Assembly: GCA_946560065.1 (NCBI GenBank)
Contig: CAMNUE010000001.1
Span: 275,564-339,563, forward strand
Origin: an uncultured bacterium
Lineage (GTDB): Bacteria; Bacillota_I; Bacilli_A; RF39; UBA660
DNA length: 64,000 nt
Direction of reading: 5' to 3'
The notes under the pieces are model-generated. The model worked only from the letters and a program-made list of their open reading frames with translations. It did not search any database and had not been told where the DNA came from. Position numbers and translations under genes: made by a program. Every line of letters starts with the position of its first letter. Position 1 is the stretch's first letter. Positions 44,092 through 54,153 of this stretch are shown here, piece after piece.

Positions 44092-44685
44092 ATGAGAATA
44101 AAGATTGTATTAATCAATGACGATAATGATTACCATAAATTTTTAAATAAACTCAAAATATATAAAAGTATTTTCTACTATAATACCAAATTTATAATCG
44201 AGAACAATAGTGATAGCAACATAGAACCTATTGTTACTGCGCTAAATATAAAGAATAGAAAAAAAAGAATAGCCTACATCTATAATAAAGCTTGTAATAT
44301 GATTAATGAAAATATAAAAGAACCTAATATTTGTGGTTTTAAAAATGGAAAATGTCATGTTCAAAGAAAACAGAAAAGCGGAAAATGTAATGGCTGTTGT
44401 CGAAAATGTTTGTATCAGTCAACAGCTGGTTGTACTACTAAGAACCTTGCCTGTAAACTATTCAATTGCTCAGAAGTAACCTCAAGATATAGTGTAACAA
44501 AATATGAAGATATAGAAATATTGAAACTTCTTAGTATAAAGAATCGCTTAATAGTTAAATCTGATTATTTTTCAAAAGAAGAAGATGTTCTGAAAGATTT
44601 ATATTGCTATACTTTGACATATTCAACAATTAGAATAGTTTATCGATTATTTAGAAACTATATATTTTTACTTAAAAATAAATGA
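44092..44685 (+). CDS. Cysteine-rich hypothetical protein
   Basis: A 197-residue protein whose middle (about residues 82-130) contains many cysteines in the pattern C...C..C.GCC..C......C...C..C...C, suitable for an iron-sulfur cluster or zinc site. Lys/Arg-rich flanks and a C-terminal hydrophobic stretch (RLFRNYIFLLK) are present. It follows the acetyltransferase by 11 bases without a good ribosome-binding site, so coupling is likely. The family is known to occur in Firmicutes as an uncharacterised protein; no function can be assigned. Confidence 0.78.
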   Translation: MRIKIVLINDDNDYHKFLNKLKIYKSIFYYNTKFIIENNSDSNIEPIVTALNIKNRKKRIAYIYNKACNMINENIKEPNICGFKNGKCHVQRKQKSGKCNGCCRKCLYQSTAGCTTKNLACKLFNCSEVTSRYSVTKYEDIEILKLLSIKNRLIVKSDYFSKEEDVLKDLYCYTLTYSTIRIVYRLFRNYIFLLKNK

Positions 44686-44722
44686 ATCAATTTCTAGAAA
44701 AATATTTTTCTAAACATTGCAC

Positions 44723-44748
44723 AGATATACCTAAGGTATATCTTTTTA
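44723..44748 (+). terminator. Terminator after the Cys-rich gene
   Basis: AGATATACC and GGTATATCT form a perfect 9-bp stem with a 3-base loop, followed by TTTTTATT. Confidence 0.88.
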
Positions 44749-44788
44749 TTTGTTATTTTTACTTATAGTAAAAAAAACTATAAATATA

Positions 44789-44818
44789 TTGACAAACTTT
44801 TAACATATGGTGTAATAT
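44789..44818 (+). promoter_or_regulatory. Sigma-A promoter of the nucleotide-metabolism operon
   Basis: TTGACA (44789-44794) is followed by an 18-base spacer and TAATAT (44813-44818), about 26 bases before the start codon of the kinase-like gene. It is the only recognisable promoter before the seven-gene run to 50609. Confidence 0.75.
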
Positions 44819-44844
44819 ACTATATGTAAGGAGATGATTAATAG

Positions 44845-45540
44845 ATGCTTAACTATGTTTCAACTAAAAGAGAGTACTTAAAAGATTACCTAGAAACTCT
44901 GAAGCTATATAGAAAAGAAGATATAATCTATAAAAATGAAATAATTGGAAGAAAAGCTTATTGCTTAGACAATGACATTCAAATAGAAGTTGATTGCTAC
45001 TTTAACTTAAACAATTTAACCATTATCAGAACTGACAATGAAGAGTATACTCCAAGAAAAGGTCTTATCAAAGTCTCAAATTTATATGACCAAGAAAATA
45101 TTATTAATGGTTTAATAACTGTTCCGAATTTCACTTTAGAAGGAACTGATGGAATTGGAAAAACATCTGCTATCGAAGGATTACTAACAGAAGGAATTGT
45201 CTGCTTCGACAGAAACCTGGATGTCATTTGTAAATATATGTTATTTAATGTTTCAATGACTGAAAGAATAGCTCGGTATAAAAAGTATTTAGAAAATACA
45301 AAAGATAGAATTCTATTTTTAGTTAATATGGATAAAGATGAAATAAGACAAAGAATCAATTCACGAGATATCATCAGTGACTTTGATAAATATGCTGTTG
45401 AGTACAATCAACTGTATTATGAAACTTTTAAAGAAATGGAAAAGAAAGATTATTTAAACGATAAACTATTCTTACTTGATTGCACAAACCTTTCAATGGA
45501 GGAAGAAAAAAATAAAATTAAGGAAATAGTTCTAAGGTGA
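44845..45540 (+). CDS. Thymidylate-kinase-like P-loop protein
   Basis: A 231-residue protein. A 95-residue N-terminal domain of unknown type precedes a P-loop kinase domain with FTLEGTDGIGKTSAIE (Walker A GTDGIGKT, residues 99-106), the form typical of dTMP kinases. The usual DR-x-Y/H motif after it may be CFDRNLDV. The lid region is short. It lies first in an operon with ThyX-like, PurA, NrtR-like and RdgB genes, so a nucleoside monophosphate or modified nucleotide is a likely substrate. It could also be a deoxynucleoside kinase. Confidence 0.75.
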   Translation: MLNYVSTKREYLKDYLETLKLYRKEDIIYKNEIIGRKAYCLDNDIQIEVDCYFNLNNLTIIRTDNEEYTPRKGLIKVSNLYDQENIINGLITVPNFTLEGTDGIGKTSAIEGLLTEGIVCFDRNLDVICKYMLFNVSMTERIARYKKYLENTKDRILFLVNMDKDEIRQRINSRDIISDFDKYAVEYNQLYYETFKEMEKKDYLNDKLFLLDCTNLSMEEEKNKIKEIVLR

Positions 45541-45544
45541 TTCT

Positions 45545-46108
45545 ATGCCAAACATTGTAGCTCATTACATTTGTGGTAATTTAGTTGCCGAAAAATTATG
45601 CCTAAAAAAGCAAAGAGATTTTCTAAAAGGAAATTTATATCCTGATTATGTCGACAAAGAAAAGCACTATAGAACTCCAGGAAAGAAATTTGAAATCCCT
45701 GATATAGACAAATTTCAAGTAGAAGAACAAATTGAAAATGACTTACTTAAACTAGGTTTTCTAACACATTTAATTCTCGATAAATTATTTTTAGACGAGT
45801 ACGTCATTGACAAAATTTATTCAAAAATTACTGAGGACATAGATATCTTTGAACCAGATAGAATCTATCGAGACTACACAAATATTAGTAATAGATTATT
45901 AGCTAAATATAATCTAACTCTAGACGGAATAGATGACTTAATGCTAGAAGAAAAAGAATACATTGATTTTGAAAAATATAAAGATAATACAGACGTTATA
46001 AGAAGCAGTACAAATGAAAAATTACGCTATCTTGATTTAGAAGACTTTACCAAATTCTTAGATACCTCTGCTACCCAAATAACAACCTATATAAAAAAGT
46101 ATAAATGA
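45545..46108 (+). CDS. Zinc-dependent phospholipase C-like helical protein
   Basis: A 187-residue protein starting MPNIVAHYICG, then FLKGNLYPDYVDKEKHYR and LGFLTHLILDKLF. This spacing of His, Asp and His-x3-Asp matches the zinc-dependent phospholipase C/S1-P1-like domain often annotated in Firmicutes; HD-type hydrolases are an alternative. No signal peptide is present, so it acts in the cytoplasm. GGTGAT precedes the ATG, and it begins 4 bases after the kinase-like gene. Confidence 0.75.
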   Translation: MPNIVAHYICGNLVAEKLCLKKQRDFLKGNLYPDYVDKEKHYRTPGKKFEIPDIDKFQVEEQIENDLLKLGFLTHLILDKLFLDEYVIDKIYSKITEDIDIFEPDRIYRDYTNISNRLLAKYNLTLDGIDDLMLEEKEYIDFEKYKDNTDVIRSSTNEKLRYLDLEDFTKFLDTSATQITTYIKKYK

Positions 46109-46133
46109 AAAAAATTAGAAAGAAGGAAAAATT

Positions 46134-47306
46134 ATGATTACTACAAATTACTTACCAGAAAGAAAAGAAGTCAATATCGATTTTGACACAAACTTAGAAA
46201 AATATCTTTATGAAGAATGCAATTATGTAAAAGATGCAGTAAAAAGATATAAAGAATTAGACAGAATGTTAAAACAAGCACTAGCAAATGGGATTTTCTT
46301 CAGAAATTCTGCTAACCATTCCAGTTTTAACTACTGGCAACCTCTATCAAATGCAGGAATTCCTGCTGTTCCAAAAGGAGACTACATCCATGAATTAACA
46401 TTTTTTATTCATGACGTCTTACACAATATGATTCCAGATTTACAAATCACAGGAAGAAGTGAATTGGACAAAAGAGTCTATATAATTGAAAGAATGCTAG
46501 GAGAGGGAGTTTGTTTAGTACTAGCAGATATGTATTTTATCGATGCCCTAAAAGATCAAGGGATTGATTATGATTTCTATAAGAAAAATATTTATCAAGG
46601 TTTTAATGCATTAAGAGATAATGACTTATATGATAACTTACTTGGAAACGTCATGTATGCAACCTTGGGAACAAAAGACTACTTTAAGATAGATGAAAAT
46701 TATCATGAAGATCTAGATAAATATCTTGATTGGTTTGAACCAGTTTATATAAGTGACTTAAAATGGACTTTATCAAACGTAAACTCTAAATTATGTCGAG
46801 CAAAATCCTCATTTGAGTGGTTTGACGATTATAAAGATATTATCCCAGGCGGTCTATCTAAGGACAATAATATGCTTTTAAGTACAACTTATTTAATTGA
46901 AAAGCTAGATTTAAAAAATGACATGAGTAATGAAGAATTAACAAAAAAAATATTTGATTATATTTATGATAATATCTTAACTTATGATGAAGAACTTACA
47001 AAAGACTCTGGCAAAGCTAAAAAAAGATTTTATGGCTTCCAAAGTAAACTAGCCTATGACTATGCCCTAGATAAAGAACAATATAAACAATTGATTTTAA
47101 ATGGAGATTATGAAATCTTTGAAGAACTATATCAAGAAGATTTAGAAGAGTTATTAAAGAAAAGACTTATTACTGAAAAAGAATACCAAATCTTTAAAGA
47201 AGTTTATCCTCATCATACAGCATGTTTTATAAGTTATACTAGCAAATATGTTGAAGATGTTGACATAAAAACTTATTCTAAAAAGAATATCTTTGGAGTT
47301 TTATAA
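46134..47306 (+). CDS. Unknown helical protein with His-rich motif, operon partner of the ThyX-like gene
   Basis: A 390-residue protein not recognised. A central motif YIHELTFFIHDVLHN (residues 85-99) followed by IIERMLGEGVCLVLADM (118-134) places His, Asp and Glu residues on neighbouring helices, which could form a metal site. The C-terminal half is helical and acidic. It overlaps the ThyX-like start by one base. The context suggests a role in nucleotide or nucleic-acid chemistry, but this is inference only. Confidence 0.72.
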   Translation: MITTNYLPERKEVNIDFDTNLEKYLYEECNYVKDAVKRYKELDRMLKQALANGIFFRNSANHSSFNYWQPLSNAGIPAVPKGDYIHELTFFIHDVLHNMIPDLQITGRSELDKRVYIIERMLGEGVCLVLADMYFIDALKDQGIDYDFYKKNIYQGFNALRDNDLYDNLLGNVMYATLGTKDYFKIDENYHEDLDKYLDWFEPVYISDLKWTLSNVNSKLCRAKSSFEWFDDYKDIIPGGLSKDNNMLLSTTYLIEKLDLKNDMSNEELTKKIFDYIYDNILTYDEELTKDSGKAKKRFYGFQSKLAYDYALDKEQYKQLILNGDYEIFEELYQEDLEELLKKRLITEKEYQIFKEVYPHHTACFISYTSKYVEDVDIKTYSKKNIFGVL

Positions 47307-48028
47307 TGTCAGTTCGTGAAAATATAGCTAGCCTGATAGAGTATAGTGGAGGAAAAGTTATAGATGATAGGTATGTCATAGAACCAGGTGTCTTGCTTAT
47401 TTCTAAGACTATTAATGTAATTCCAAAAGAGATAAGTGATTTATTTAATCTAACAGATGATAACAAACAATTAGCAGAATTAAATGCTAGAATAACTTAC
47501 ATGAATTTTAAAGAGTCAAGAGAAAATTATATTGAGGATATCATTAATAACACAAAGCATCATTCAATTTTAACAAACATCACCTTAGGTTTTTTAGTCA
47601 CAGGTATTAAAGGAGAGACTTTACTAGAATTTGCCAGTAGTATTGCAAATATTAGTAGGCAAACAACCTCAAGAACCAGAACTGCTGATAACACCTTATA
47701 CGTTGTTAATGAAGAAGATATTCCTTTTGTTGAAGAATACATGAGTCTAAGAAAAGCATATTTAGAAAAACATCCACTCTCTAAAGATAAAGATGATATT
47801 GAAAAAAGAAATGAATTCAATTTATTTACAAAAGCTATGAGCTTTACAATATCAATGACCTTAGCGGACTGGATTTATTACGTTGATAAAAAAATAATAG
47901 AAGATTATGAATATGAATTAAAAAACATTTGTATGAAAATAAAGGGATTAATAAAAAAAGAATATCCATACATTGAATTTGCAAGTGACAAAGCAAAACT
48001 AAATGAAAAAATAAAAATTAATAAATAA
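47306..48028 (+). CDS. Divergent ThyX-like protein (flavin-dependent thymidylate synthase fold), signature lost
   Basis: A 240-residue protein. The central stretch HHSILTNITLGFLVTGI, then IANISRQTTSR, parallels the ThyX core, where H-x-S-x-F-EH, F-x-x-x-x, RHRxxSxxxxSxRY occur. The C-terminal YEYELKNICMKIKGLIKKEYP parallels the ThyX end (QWEIxxxAxxI...P). The catalytic RHR triplet is absent (ASS in the aligned place). It may therefore be a non-canonical or regulatory ThyX relative. The assignment is by eye and needs profile comparison. It starts within the stop codon of the upstream gene and is 18 bases before purA. Confidence 0.5.
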   Translation: MSVRENIASLIEYSGGKVIDDRYVIEPGVLLISKTINVIPKEISDLFNLTDDNKQLAELNARITYMNFKESRENYIEDIINNTKHHSILTNITLGFLVTGIKGETLLEFASSIANISRQTTSRTRTADNTLYVVNEEDIPFVEEYMSLRKAYLEKHPLSKDKDDIEKRNEFNLFTKAMSFTISMTLADWIYYVDKKIIEDYEYELKNICMKIKGLIKKEYPYIEFASDKAKLNEKIKINK

Positions 48029-49309
<1,281 letters not shown>

Positions 49310-49323
49310 GAGGAGTGAATATT

Positions 49324-50052
49324 ATGAATATAAACTTAGTTTGTCCAATCATAGTCTTAGACAATGAGTCTAATTCCAATATCAGAAAGAATGATATCAA
49401 AACGTTTAAAATTCTAGTTAGTAAAAATGACAAAAGTTTAGTAAACCTAAAACTAACTGAACCAAAAGATATCAAAACATCTTTAAAATCAAAAATTAAA
49501 GAAATCATAGGTAGTAATAATTTTCACCTAGAACAAGTTTACACACTAGGTGAGGAGAAGTATTATATAGATAACGCAGTAGATATAATCTATCTAGCAG
49601 TAACAAATATTGAACATATAAAAAAATTATCTACTGATTATTTACTAGTTGATTTAAAACTAGAGAATAATTCTATTAAGTTTTCTGAAAATACATATTC
49701 TTTTAAGACCATTGAAAAAATTAAAAATAATAATATTGAGTATGTTCATAAGATTAACACTGATGACATAGTAATTGAAAAGAAATTATTAGAAATAATT
49801 ATTGCCTACAAGTATCTAAGAGCTAGAATTGACTATTCTGATATAATTTTTAAATTCATGGGAGATACATTTACTTTAGAAGATGTTCGAATAGTTTATG
49901 AATTAATTAAAGAGAAAACAACTGATAAGTCGAATTTTCGAAAAAAAATTATTAAATATTGTGAAGAAGTGTCTATAGAATCTTCTAAAAAAGGATATAG
50001 ACCAAGTAAAATATATAGATTTAAGGTATTGAATGGAGATGTTTGGTTATGA
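49324..50052 (+). CDS. NrtR-like Nudix/winged-helix protein
   Basis: A 242-residue protein with two parts. The N-terminal Nudix-type domain shows LEQVYTLGEE and IIYLAVTN in the family places but lacks the GX5EX7REUXEEXGU hydrolase box. The C-terminal winged helix has FTLEDVRIVYELIKEKTTDKSNFRKKI and ends GYRPSKIYRFK, matching NrtR-type regulators that sense ADP-ribose-like ligands. It may regulate this operon. The ATG at 49324 follows AAGAGGAG with an 8-base spacer; a GTG at 49315 overlaps that site. Its stop overlaps the rdgB start (ATGA). Confidence 0.75.
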   Translation: MNINLVCPIIVLDNESNSNIRKNDIKTFKILVSKNDKSLVNLKLTEPKDIKTSLKSKIKEIIGSNNFHLEQVYTLGEEKYYIDNAVDIIYLAVTNIEHIKKLSTDYLLVDLKLENNSIKFSENTYSFKTIEKIKNNNIEYVHKINTDDIVIEKKLLEIIIAYKYLRARIDYSDIIFKFMGDTFTLEDVRIVYELIKEKTTDKSNFRKKIIKYCEEVSIESSKKGYRPSKIYRFKVLNGDVWL

Positions 50053-50609
50053 TAGTTGCAACGAATAATAAAGGAAAAATCAGAGAAATAAAAGAGATAA
50101 TGAGTGAATATGAAATATATTCTCTAAAAGAAAAAGGTCTTGATGTTGATGTTATAGAAGACCAAGATACTTTTTTAGGTAATGCTAAAAAGAAAGCGAT
50201 AGAAATATATGAATTAGCAAAAGAACCAGTAATTGCTGATGATTCTGGTCTATGCGTCAATGCTTTAAATGGCTTTCCAGGTGTTATGACTCATAGATTT
50301 CTAGGAGAAGAAGCAACTGATAAAATGCGTAATGAATATTTAATCAATGAAGTAAATAAATATGCCAACAGGAGTGCTGAAGTAATTTGTAATTTAGTTT
50401 ACTATGATGGAAAAGACACTATTGTAGGAGAGGGTATTTTAAAAGGAACTATCTCAAAAGAATGTAGAGGAGAAAATGGTTTCGGATTCGATGAAATATT
50501 TGAATTACCAAATGGACTAACCCTAGCAGAATTAACGTCAGAAGAAAAAAATGCAGTAAGTGCTAGATCACTAGCTGCAAAGAATCTAGTGAAAAAGTTA
50601 AACAGATAA
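50049..50609 (+). CDS. rdgB: XTP/dITP diphosphatase (RdgB/HAM1 family)
   Basis: A house-cleaning enzyme that hydrolyses non-canonical purine triphosphates (ITP, dITP, XTP) to monophosphates. Canonical motifs are IVATNNKGKIREI at the N-terminus, ADDSGLCVNALNGFPGVM and GENGFGFDEIFELP. At 186 residues it matches the family. The ATG at 50049 overlaps the preceding stop (ATGA) with GGAG about 10 bases upstream. It is the last gene of the operon; pairing with purA fits IMP/ITP pool management. Confidence 0.95.
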   Translation: MIVATNNKGKIREIKEIMSEYEIYSLKEKGLDVDVIEDQDTFLGNAKKKAIEIYELAKEPVIADDSGLCVNALNGFPGVMTHRFLGEEATDKMRNEYLINEVNKYANRSAEVICNLVYYDGKDTIVGEGILKGTISKECRGENGFGFDEIFELPNGLTLAELTSEEKNAVSARSLAAKNLVKKLNR

Positions 50610-50660
50610 AGTTCAAATAAAAATTATCTCTCAAAAAAATAATGAAAAAACCTCAACCTA

Positions 50661-50669
50661 TGATATAAT
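50661..50669 (+). promoter_or_regulatory. Extended -10 promoter of the nucleotidyltransferase-fold gene
   Basis: TGATATAAT is an extended -10 box 60 bases before the ATG at 50729. A nearly identical CTATGATATAATAA context occurs before the UvrA-like gene (37311). Confidence 0.6.
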
Positions 50670-50728
50670 AAAATAAATAATACAAGATAAGTATACTACT
50701 AATGCAAAAGAGAAAAAGAGGTTTTATT

Positions 50729-52018
50729 ATGGAGAATAAAAATGATTTAATAAATGAATATATAGATGACTTAGCCACTAAATTAAATAAAGAATATCCT
50801 CATATTTTAGATGAAAGTCAAATTACTAAAGCAAAAAATATGTTCATAGATTCAAATAAAGATTTAGATTCGATAAAAAGAGAAATTGATGCTTTAGCAG
50901 AACAAACAATTGTTGAATATCTCTCTCTTAAAGAAAAACAAAGAGTCTTTAAGGAAATGATGAAAGCAAGACGTGAATATTTAGAAAAAGATTATAATAT
51001 TCAAATTCCAGACAGTAAAATAGAAAGCTTTTCAAACAATGTCTTAGAATCAAATCTTTCAAAGGAAGAAGTTGATAAGCGCCTTGAAATAGTTGATGAA
51101 GGAATTAAAGACGATAGAAGAAAAAGCCAACTAGAAGAAGAAATTAAAAGCGGAAATGTAACAGGGGTATTTTCTGGTATCAGAAAAACTATTAACACCA
51201 TTTTTAGTGATGAAAATTTATCTTCAAAACTTGCTATTTATGGAGGAACAATCCCTTATCTTTTAACTGGAGAAGAGCCAAAAAGAATAATTGGTGATGT
51301 TGATACTTATGCTAGTCTAGATGATATGCCAGCAATTAGAAGCTATGTTTCAAAGAATCCTGATAAATATCCTATTTTGTATGATTCATTAGAATTAACT
51401 GGAGAAGATTATGGGATGGAACTATCTGTCCATGGTACTGATGTTTCAATCTTTCCATTTATTGCCAAAGAAGATGGTTTTGTTGTTAGAAATTTTAATA
51501 TTCAAAGAGCAGCAGGAGAAATTACGACCCAATCAACTTTTTTTGGAGGAGTAAATATCAAAGAACAAATTATTAACCATAATAGTGATGGAACAAATAT
51601 CAGAATTATGTCTCCAGAATTTACTTATATAACAAAAAGAGCAGCCAATAGAGAAAAAGACATTATGGATAATCATGTTTTAGAAAAAGCTATTAATAAA
51701 GATAAGTTAAAACAAATGAGTAAATCTATGGAAAGCCCAGAAACTATAGAAACAACAAAAATACAGATACCTAATAATCAAAATTCTTTTGATAAAAGAA
51801 GTAAAAAAGAAGTAGAAATAGCAAAGCAAATTAGAACAAAAAATCAAATGATTGCTAATCAAAAACAGAATCACTCAGAAAAGGGAAAATCTCTAGTAAA
51901 AAGCAGTTCTAATTCATCAAACAACAAAGGATATACTAACATTGCTATCTTATCTTTAGCTCTTAGTGTAGCTGCCAGTATGCTCTCAATTATTGTCTAC
52001 TTAATAATTAATCAGTAA
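50729..52018 (+). CDS. Nucleotidyltransferase-fold protein with C-terminal membrane helix
   Basis: A 429-residue protein. The N-terminal 130 residues are helical. The centre (about 145-300) looks like a nucleotidyltransferase fold: LAIYGGTIPYLLTG followed by IIGDVDTYASL, the GG...D-x-D arrangement of MNT/AbiEii-like enzymes. A Lys/Ser/Asn-rich linker leads to a single transmembrane helix at the extreme C-terminus (about 402-427), a tail anchor. The ATG at 50729 is chosen because AAAGAGG precedes it by 7 bases. A helical gene follows 10 bases later. A toxin-like role is possible but unproven. Confidence 0.75.
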   Translation: MENKNDLINEYIDDLATKLNKEYPHILDESQITKAKNMFIDSNKDLDSIKREIDALAEQTIVEYLSLKEKQRVFKEMMKARREYLEKDYNIQIPDSKIESFSNNVLESNLSKEEVDKRLEIVDEGIKDDRRKSQLEEEIKSGNVTGVFSGIRKTINTIFSDENLSSKLAIYGGTIPYLLTGEEPKRIIGDVDTYASLDDMPAIRSYVSKNPDKYPILYDSLELTGEDYGMELSVHGTDVSIFPFIAKEDGFVVRNFNIQRAAGEITTQSTFFGGVNIKEQIINHNSDGTNIRIMSPEFTYITKRAANREKDIMDNHVLEKAINKDKLKQMSKSMESPETIETTKIQIPNNQNSFDKRSKKEVEIAKQIRTKNQMIANQKQNHSEKGKSLVKSSSNSSNNKGYTNIAILSLALSVAASMLSIIVYLIINQ

Positions 52019-52028
52019 TGGAGAAATT

Positions 52029-52640
52029 ATGATTAATCAAGAAAAACTTACTAATCTACTCAAAGAAATATTTACTAAAAAAGAAAAATACTCAACAAAG
52101 TATAATAAATTGCTAACAAGCTTTTTAGAGAAAGCTTCCAAACTAGTTGAATTATCCAAAGATTTATATCAAGTAGAACACACTATTAAACTGAATAAAA
52201 TATCATTAAAAGATTACATTTTAAATTCTGATATATGTATATTTTTAAAAGAAAACAATTTAACTGATTATTCAATATCAGAGTTAAAAAGATACATGAA
52301 TAGTTATGAAAAAAATAGTCTATCGAATATAACTTCTTATAAAATAGCCTTAGATTTATATACAAAATTAGAAGAAATAGAACAAGTAGAAAATAAAATG
52401 ATTAACTATGAGTTAACCGAAATTAGTAGCTTACTGAGTTCTATAAGTGCTATAAAAAGTATTAGTAAGAATCAATATGAAGATTTATATAACAAAGTAA
52501 TTTGTGAATTAAAAGAACAATATATTGATAAAGACCTTATAAATTCTGAAGACAGTAACATACTACTTGAAATATTAAATGATATATTTAAATTTTACTT
52601 ATATGGTAATAAAGAAATACCACTAGATTTAATAAAGTAA
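52029..52640 (+). CDS. Hypothetical helical protein
   Basis: A 203-residue, nearly all-helical, Lys/Glu/Ile-rich cytoplasmic protein of unknown family. It starts 10 bases after the nucleotidyltransferase-fold gene, with GGAG in the gap, so they share a transcript. It could be a regulator or antagonist of that protein, but only gene order suggests this. Confidence 0.72.
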   Translation: MINQEKLTNLLKEIFTKKEKYSTKYNKLLTSFLEKASKLVELSKDLYQVEHTIKLNKISLKDYILNSDICIFLKENNLTDYSISELKRYMNSYEKNSLSNITSYKIALDLYTKLEEIEQVENKMINYELTEISSLLSSISAIKSISKNQYEDLYNKVICELKEQYIDKDLINSEDSNILLEILNDIFKFYLYGNKEIPLDLIK

Positions 52641-52671
52641 GTCTTTCTAATGTAGAAGATTTACTTTTTTT
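52636..52671 (+). terminator. Terminator overlapping the end of gene 52029
   Basis: AGTAAGTCTTTCT and AGAAGATTTACT pair with one G-U and one bulge, followed by a T run. The stem includes the stop codon. Confidence 0.75.
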
Positions 52672-52705
52672 GATGTATAATAGAATAACCAAAGGAGTTG
52701 ATTAT

Positions 52706-53551
52706 GTGGCAGTAGAAGTAACTGTTAAAAGCAAAGGTTTATTTAAAAGAAGTTTAAAATTTACGGATATTATAGATAATGATATGCGCTACGGAATCAT
52801 GGATGAGGCTTTTCGGTTAGAAGAGGGGACAATAGGAGAGAACACAGTTATTTTTAAAGATAAAAATATATGCCGTGGATATGAGATGTCTATAAACAAA
52901 GGTGAAGTTAATCTAAGAATGCCCCTTCCTACAAGTACTTCAGATATTAATTTTTTCTATGAGTATATTAAAAAAATATGTACTAAGATGAATGCAAAAA
53001 CTTTCACTAGAGATAACGAAGTGCTAAGTCTAGGTGATATAGAAAATTGTATCAAATTAGATATCGAAGCAAGTGAAGCTGCTTTAAAAAAGATTGAAGA
53101 AAATATAAATAATGGTACATATGAAAATATGTATATCTTTGGAGCAGTTAATCCCGTAGCCCTAGGAAAAAAAGAAATGGAAAATATAAAAGGAGACACA
53201 ACTAAGTTTGGTATTCTTATGAATAGTCTTCAAGGAATGGACGTTTACTATGCCAAAGCTAGCATCTATCAGAGAAAAGATAAATCTTATTTTGGAGTTT
53301 ATGTTTTAACGGCAGAAGTAGCTTCCGTTTTACCTGAAAAACCAGCATTACTAATGAACGAAAATAATTTAAAAGTAGATGATTGGAATATCGGTTTTGT
53401 AGTAAACGAAAAATTAGAAGGTTTTATTTCTTATAAAGATTTTTTAAAAAATATCACGAAAGATTCTGAGTATGATGCGGAGCATTTTGTAATTACACTA
53501 GATAAGAATAAAATGAAAGAATTACTAGAAAAATATAAAGTTGAATTGTAA
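52706..53551 (+). CDS. DUF4299-like protein (GTG start)
   Basis: A 281-residue cytoplasmic protein. The start is taken as GTG at 52706 because AAAGGAG sits 8 bases upstream; the frame is open further upstream but lies across the preceding terminator, and a nearby ATG is in another frame. TATAAT at 52676 provides a promoter. The beginning (VAVEVTVKSKGLFKRSLKFTDI) and the overall layout resemble DUF4299 proteins of Firmicutes. The function is unknown. It is followed 11 bases later by a small membrane protein. Confidence 0.72.
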   Translation: MAVEVTVKSKGLFKRSLKFTDIIDNDMRYGIMDEAFRLEEGTIGENTVIFKDKNICRGYEMSINKGEVNLRMPLPTSTSDINFFYEYIKKICTKMNAKTFTRDNEVLSLGDIENCIKLDIEASEAALKKIEENINNGTYENMYIFGAVNPVALGKKEMENIKGDTTKFGILMNSLQGMDVYYAKASIYQRKDKSYFGVYVLTAEVASVLPEKPALLMNENNLKVDDWNIGFVVNEKLEGFISYKDFLKNITKDSEYDAEHFVITLDKNKMKELLEKYKVEL

Positions 53552-53562
53552 AGGAGAAATCT

Positions 53563-54144
53563 ATGAAAGATAAAAAACAGATTATTAAAGTAATATGTCT
53601 AATAGTTGTAGTACTCGCAATCGTAAGCTACTTTGGAATAAATTACTATTTAGATAAAGATTTAGAAAAAACAAAAAATGAACTTCAAGAGACAATCGAA
53701 AAATATGGTTATGTTGAAAAAGAAAATGTTTTAACTATTATATCTAAATTTAACACAGAAATAATGGACAGTGGTCTAGATTATCCTGCCAGTGATGACT
53801 ACCTAACAATAGAAAATAATGAATACTGGTATGGTCTATATGATGACATTCATTGTTTTGTTATTCCAGAAAAATTCACAGGAGACAAGGAAAAAGACAT
53901 AGTTGCAATGATAGGAATTTATTATCCAAAAAACAGTCAAAACAAAGATTTAGCTCTTAAATATGTCAAAAATTTAGTTAAAGTCAATAATGACAAGCTT
54001 TCTGACAATGAAATAAGTAGTTTAGTTAATAAAGCAGAGAAATCCAAAAACAGTGAAAATGTACAAAGTGGTAAAGGAATTGCTTTAGCATTAAAAGAAA
54101 CAGATGAATATTATAACTATCAAGTTATAAGAATTTATAAGTAA
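53563..54144 (+). CDS. Hypothetical membrane-anchored protein
   Basis: A 193-residue protein with an N-terminal transmembrane helix (residues 8-28) and a soluble external domain without cysteines. The family is not recognised. It starts after AAAGGAG, 11 bases downstream of the DUF4299-like gene, and is followed 9 bases later by the radical SAM gene. Nothing else indicates a role. Confidence 0.72.
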   Translation: MKDKKQIIKVICLIVVVLAIVSYFGINYYLDKDLEKTKNELQETIEKYGYVEKENVLTIISKFNTEIMDSGLDYPASDDYLTIENNEYWYGLYDDIHCFVIPEKFTGDKEKDIVAMIGIYYPKNSQNKDLALKYVKNLVKVNNDKLSDNEISSLVNKAEKSKNSENVQSGKGIALALKETDEYYNYQVIRIYK

Positions 54145-54153
54145 GAGGTAAAA

